Positions 62,150 through 64,000 of a stretch of 64,000 nt of DNA are shown here, piece after piece; position 1 is the first letter of the stretch, and every line of letters begins with the position of its first letter. Under the pieces are notes generated by a model, which worked only from the letters and a program-made list of their open reading frames with translations, was not told where the DNA came from and searched no databases. The position numbers and the translations under genes are program-made. Source of the stretch: Brienomyrus brachyistius (Eukaryota; Chordata; Actinopteri; Osteoglossiformes; Mormyridae); assembly GCF_023856365.1 (NCBI RefSeq), contig NC_064539.1, positions 17,604,019 to 17,668,018 on the forward strand, in the 5' to 3' direction.

Positions 62150-62240
62150 CTCCCCCCCTTCCCCAACTCCACTACCCCCCCAGCCCCCCCTTCTTCAGCT
62201 CCCCCCGCCTTCCCGAGCCTCCCCCAGATACCCCCTCCCA
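62150..62240. repeat. C-rich homopyrimidine tract
   Basis: About 90 bp are almost purely C and T with many runs of four to eight C, so the minus strand carries matching G runs that could fold into G-quadruplexes. It lies just upstream of the CpG-rich patch and possible alternative sh2d3c start. Confidence 0.6.
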
Positions 62241-62334
62241 CACCTGCTCGTAAAATCCACGGGAAAGAGCAACTGGTGTCGCGGCCGTTAACAGCCTTTA
62301 CGCTCCCGGCCGTCGCCTGTAGATCGCAAAATTA

Positions 62335-62411
62335 AACGCGGTTTTTGCACCAAGAGGAGAGAACAGAAAGTGTAGCCTGGTGTTTGAAAGTCTGCGGATC
62401 ATGGGTGTGAG
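62335..62411 (+). CDS. candidate alternative first exon of sh2d3c
   Basis: A GC/CpG-enriched patch follows a long pyrimidine tract and leads to ATGGGTGTGAG|GTATAG. The ATG at 62401 would start a protein MGV plus two bases of an Arg/Ser codon, ending in phase 2. That is exactly the phase at which sh2d3c exon 2 ends at 61212, so either exon could splice to the same downstream SH2-containing exon. Mammalian SH2D3C is known to use alternative first exons giving long and short N termini. The donor is mediocre (GTATAG), the coding part is only 11 nt, and no cDNA evidence is available. It could equally be a CpG patch of no function. Confidence 0.25.
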
Positions 62412-62891
62412 GTATAGTTTAATTTGTGTTGAATTTTCATATTTATTATTGCATGCTGCAAAACATTTCAGTAAGTATAATAATTCATTTATTTTTTTCT
62501 TTATAGTAAATATCTTTTTTTAAACATTTTTATTTGCTTTTGTTGTTGAAGCTTTTCTTAAAAAAAACATACTTATAGCTTGCCCTTTCACATACACCAT
62601 TAATATCCCGTAAGTATCTGCATTCTCAGAAGTATCACAGGCAGCGTATTGTCACAAAGTAGACAAGACAGTGCGACAGATTTGGGGGTTTTGTGAGAGA
62701 AGTCAAGTGTGTCTGCAGGAAATGTCATCCTGTTCCCCAGCCTGCGCAGATTACGGAGCATTTGCAGTTTCAGAAGTTTTTGCGTGATCTTGCGTGCGGT
62801 GAGTCCAGCCGGTGCGTGTTCTGGTTTTGGTGGCGCTGGCATCCGGTCTCACACGCAACTGGAGTTTCCTCTCTCTTGTGTAATTTTTTTA

Positions 62892-62998
<107 letters not shown>

Positions 62999-63359
62999 TT
63001 TTTGATCCGTCTCAGTGCTCATTTCAAGTCAGCTCTCTCTGTTTTTTTAAAACCTATTGCTCACTGCTTGTTGAAACGGATCTTGTCAGAAGAAAATTCG
63101 CTTAACATCAACGATGAGAACATTTTAGTCGTTTTTCAGCCGAATATTTTCAGTTAACCATCCTGTGATATAATAAAAAACCTTTCTCTGCTGTGTCACG
63201 AAGCAATTTAATTCGTAGTGAATTAGGGTTCCAGTTATTACCCAGTACAGTAGTCGTAAATTGTACTGTTCTGCATTAACCAAAGAAAAAACATAAACCT
63301 GTACCGTCAGAAATATTTTTGATCATTTGAGTTGCCAGAATTTGTGCTGTGTTTGTGGA

Positions 63360-63565
63360 ACATGACGACCTTAACCCCTACTCAGCCCCAACCCTAACCC
63401 TAAATAACCAAACCGAAACACTTTATACTTTTTTGATTGCATTCACAGATCTTTGTGGGGACCTGAAAAATGTTACCCACAACATCAAAATAACAGCTTT
63501 TTATTACATTTAGGGGGACATTTGGTGCCCACAAGGTAAACCTAATGACACACACACACACAGAG
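63360..63565. repeat. GGGGAC-family dispersed repeat with telomere-like block and CA tail (copy 3)
   Basis: This stretch shares a long colinear match with 26070-26345 and 37695-37885. The order is: a CCTTAACCCCTA...AACCCTAACCC block, TTTTTTGATTGCATTCACAGA, TCTTTGTGGGGACCTGAAAAATG, a poly-T TTTTTAT core, GGGGACATTTGGTGCCCACAA, then a CA microsatellite. It is non-coding and looks like a non-autonomous dispersed element. Confidence 0.65.
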
Positions 63566-64000
63566 AACTGTGATAAAGGTTGACAAAGCAGGGGACTCTA
63601 AAAGACTAGGCAGGAATCAGACATGGAGCATGTTTGTTTGTAGGGTAAGTGGGGGCATCGACAGAGCGGAGTGCACTCTGAATAACAGAGCCAAGTGAAA
63701 ACGAAACAGTCTATAGCATGTCCCCCCTTTCCACAATGCTGTACTCACAGATTCTCCGTGCCCCTTGTCTGTGATAGGGTCCATATCACTGGTCATATTT
63801 TTCATGCCATCTAAGGGAAGTTTTGGGGATACCAGGGTTTGAGTGCGAGTGCGTGTGTGTAATAGGAAGGAAGACTGTGGGAAATCATAGAGTTTGTGGG
63901 ATGGTTTGTTTGACCAGGGTTTGAATGCTTGGTGATCAGCTAGAGGTGTGAATTAGCTGTCATACTAGTTATAAAAGTGTGATAAAGTGCAGAGAGCTTC

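Overview
The window is vertebrate nuclear DNA, almost certainly from a teleost fish. Evidence for this is GT-AG split coding sequence, very low coding density, abundant CA/GATA/ATCC microsatellites, and many copies of fish-type dispersed repeats: L2/Maui-like LINE tails ending in GGATGG repeats, tRNA-derived SINEs, and hAT and Tc1/mariner MITEs. Nearly all of the open reading frames of 60-160 codons are chance frames or repeat shadows. There is no prokaryotic-style gene cluster, operon, CRISPR array or integrated virus that I can support.

One gene is recognised with confidence. Two 5' exons of sh2d3c (SHEP1/CHAT, an NSP-family adaptor for Cas proteins and Rap/Ras signalling) lie on the + strand at about 55.9 kb and 60.5-61.2 kb, separated by a 4.5-kb intron. 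They encode the N-terminal extension of the long isoform. The SH2 and Cdc25-homology domains must lie to the right of the window. A GC-rich promoter with octamer, GC-box and TCF/LEF-like sites precedes exon 1. A possible alternative first exon with matching splice phase sits at 62.3-62.4 kb.

Left part (1-12 kb): AT-rich, comparatively repeat-poor sequence ending in a CpG-rich block at 10.6-12.0 kb. That block looks like the promoter and non-coding first exon of an unidentified minus-strand gene, which would run leftward with most of 1-11.6 kb as intron. A candidate short coding exon is at 10.8-10.9 kb.

Middle (12-55.6 kb): a roughly 44-kb intergenic repeat landscape. It holds three minisatellites (37-bp unit at 20.6 kb, 32-bp unit at 23.5 kb, 39-bp unit at 33.5 kb), LINE tails with target-site duplications, at least six MITEs, a decayed Tc1/mariner transposase fragment at 19.4-19.6 kb, and an unidentified decayed reading frame at 39.6-40.0 kb whose 3' end carries a hAT MITE with an exact 8-bp duplication.

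Right (55.6-64 kb): the sh2d3c 5' region, with nested repeats in intron 1, a pyrimidine tract, a GATA-type microsatellite and a further dispersed repeat in intron 2. I found no clearly novel biological system. The best leads are the decayed reading frame at 39.6 kb, the minus-strand promoter and candidate exon at 10.8-12.0 kb, the alternative sh2d3c start, and the register-perfect 32-bp minisatellite.
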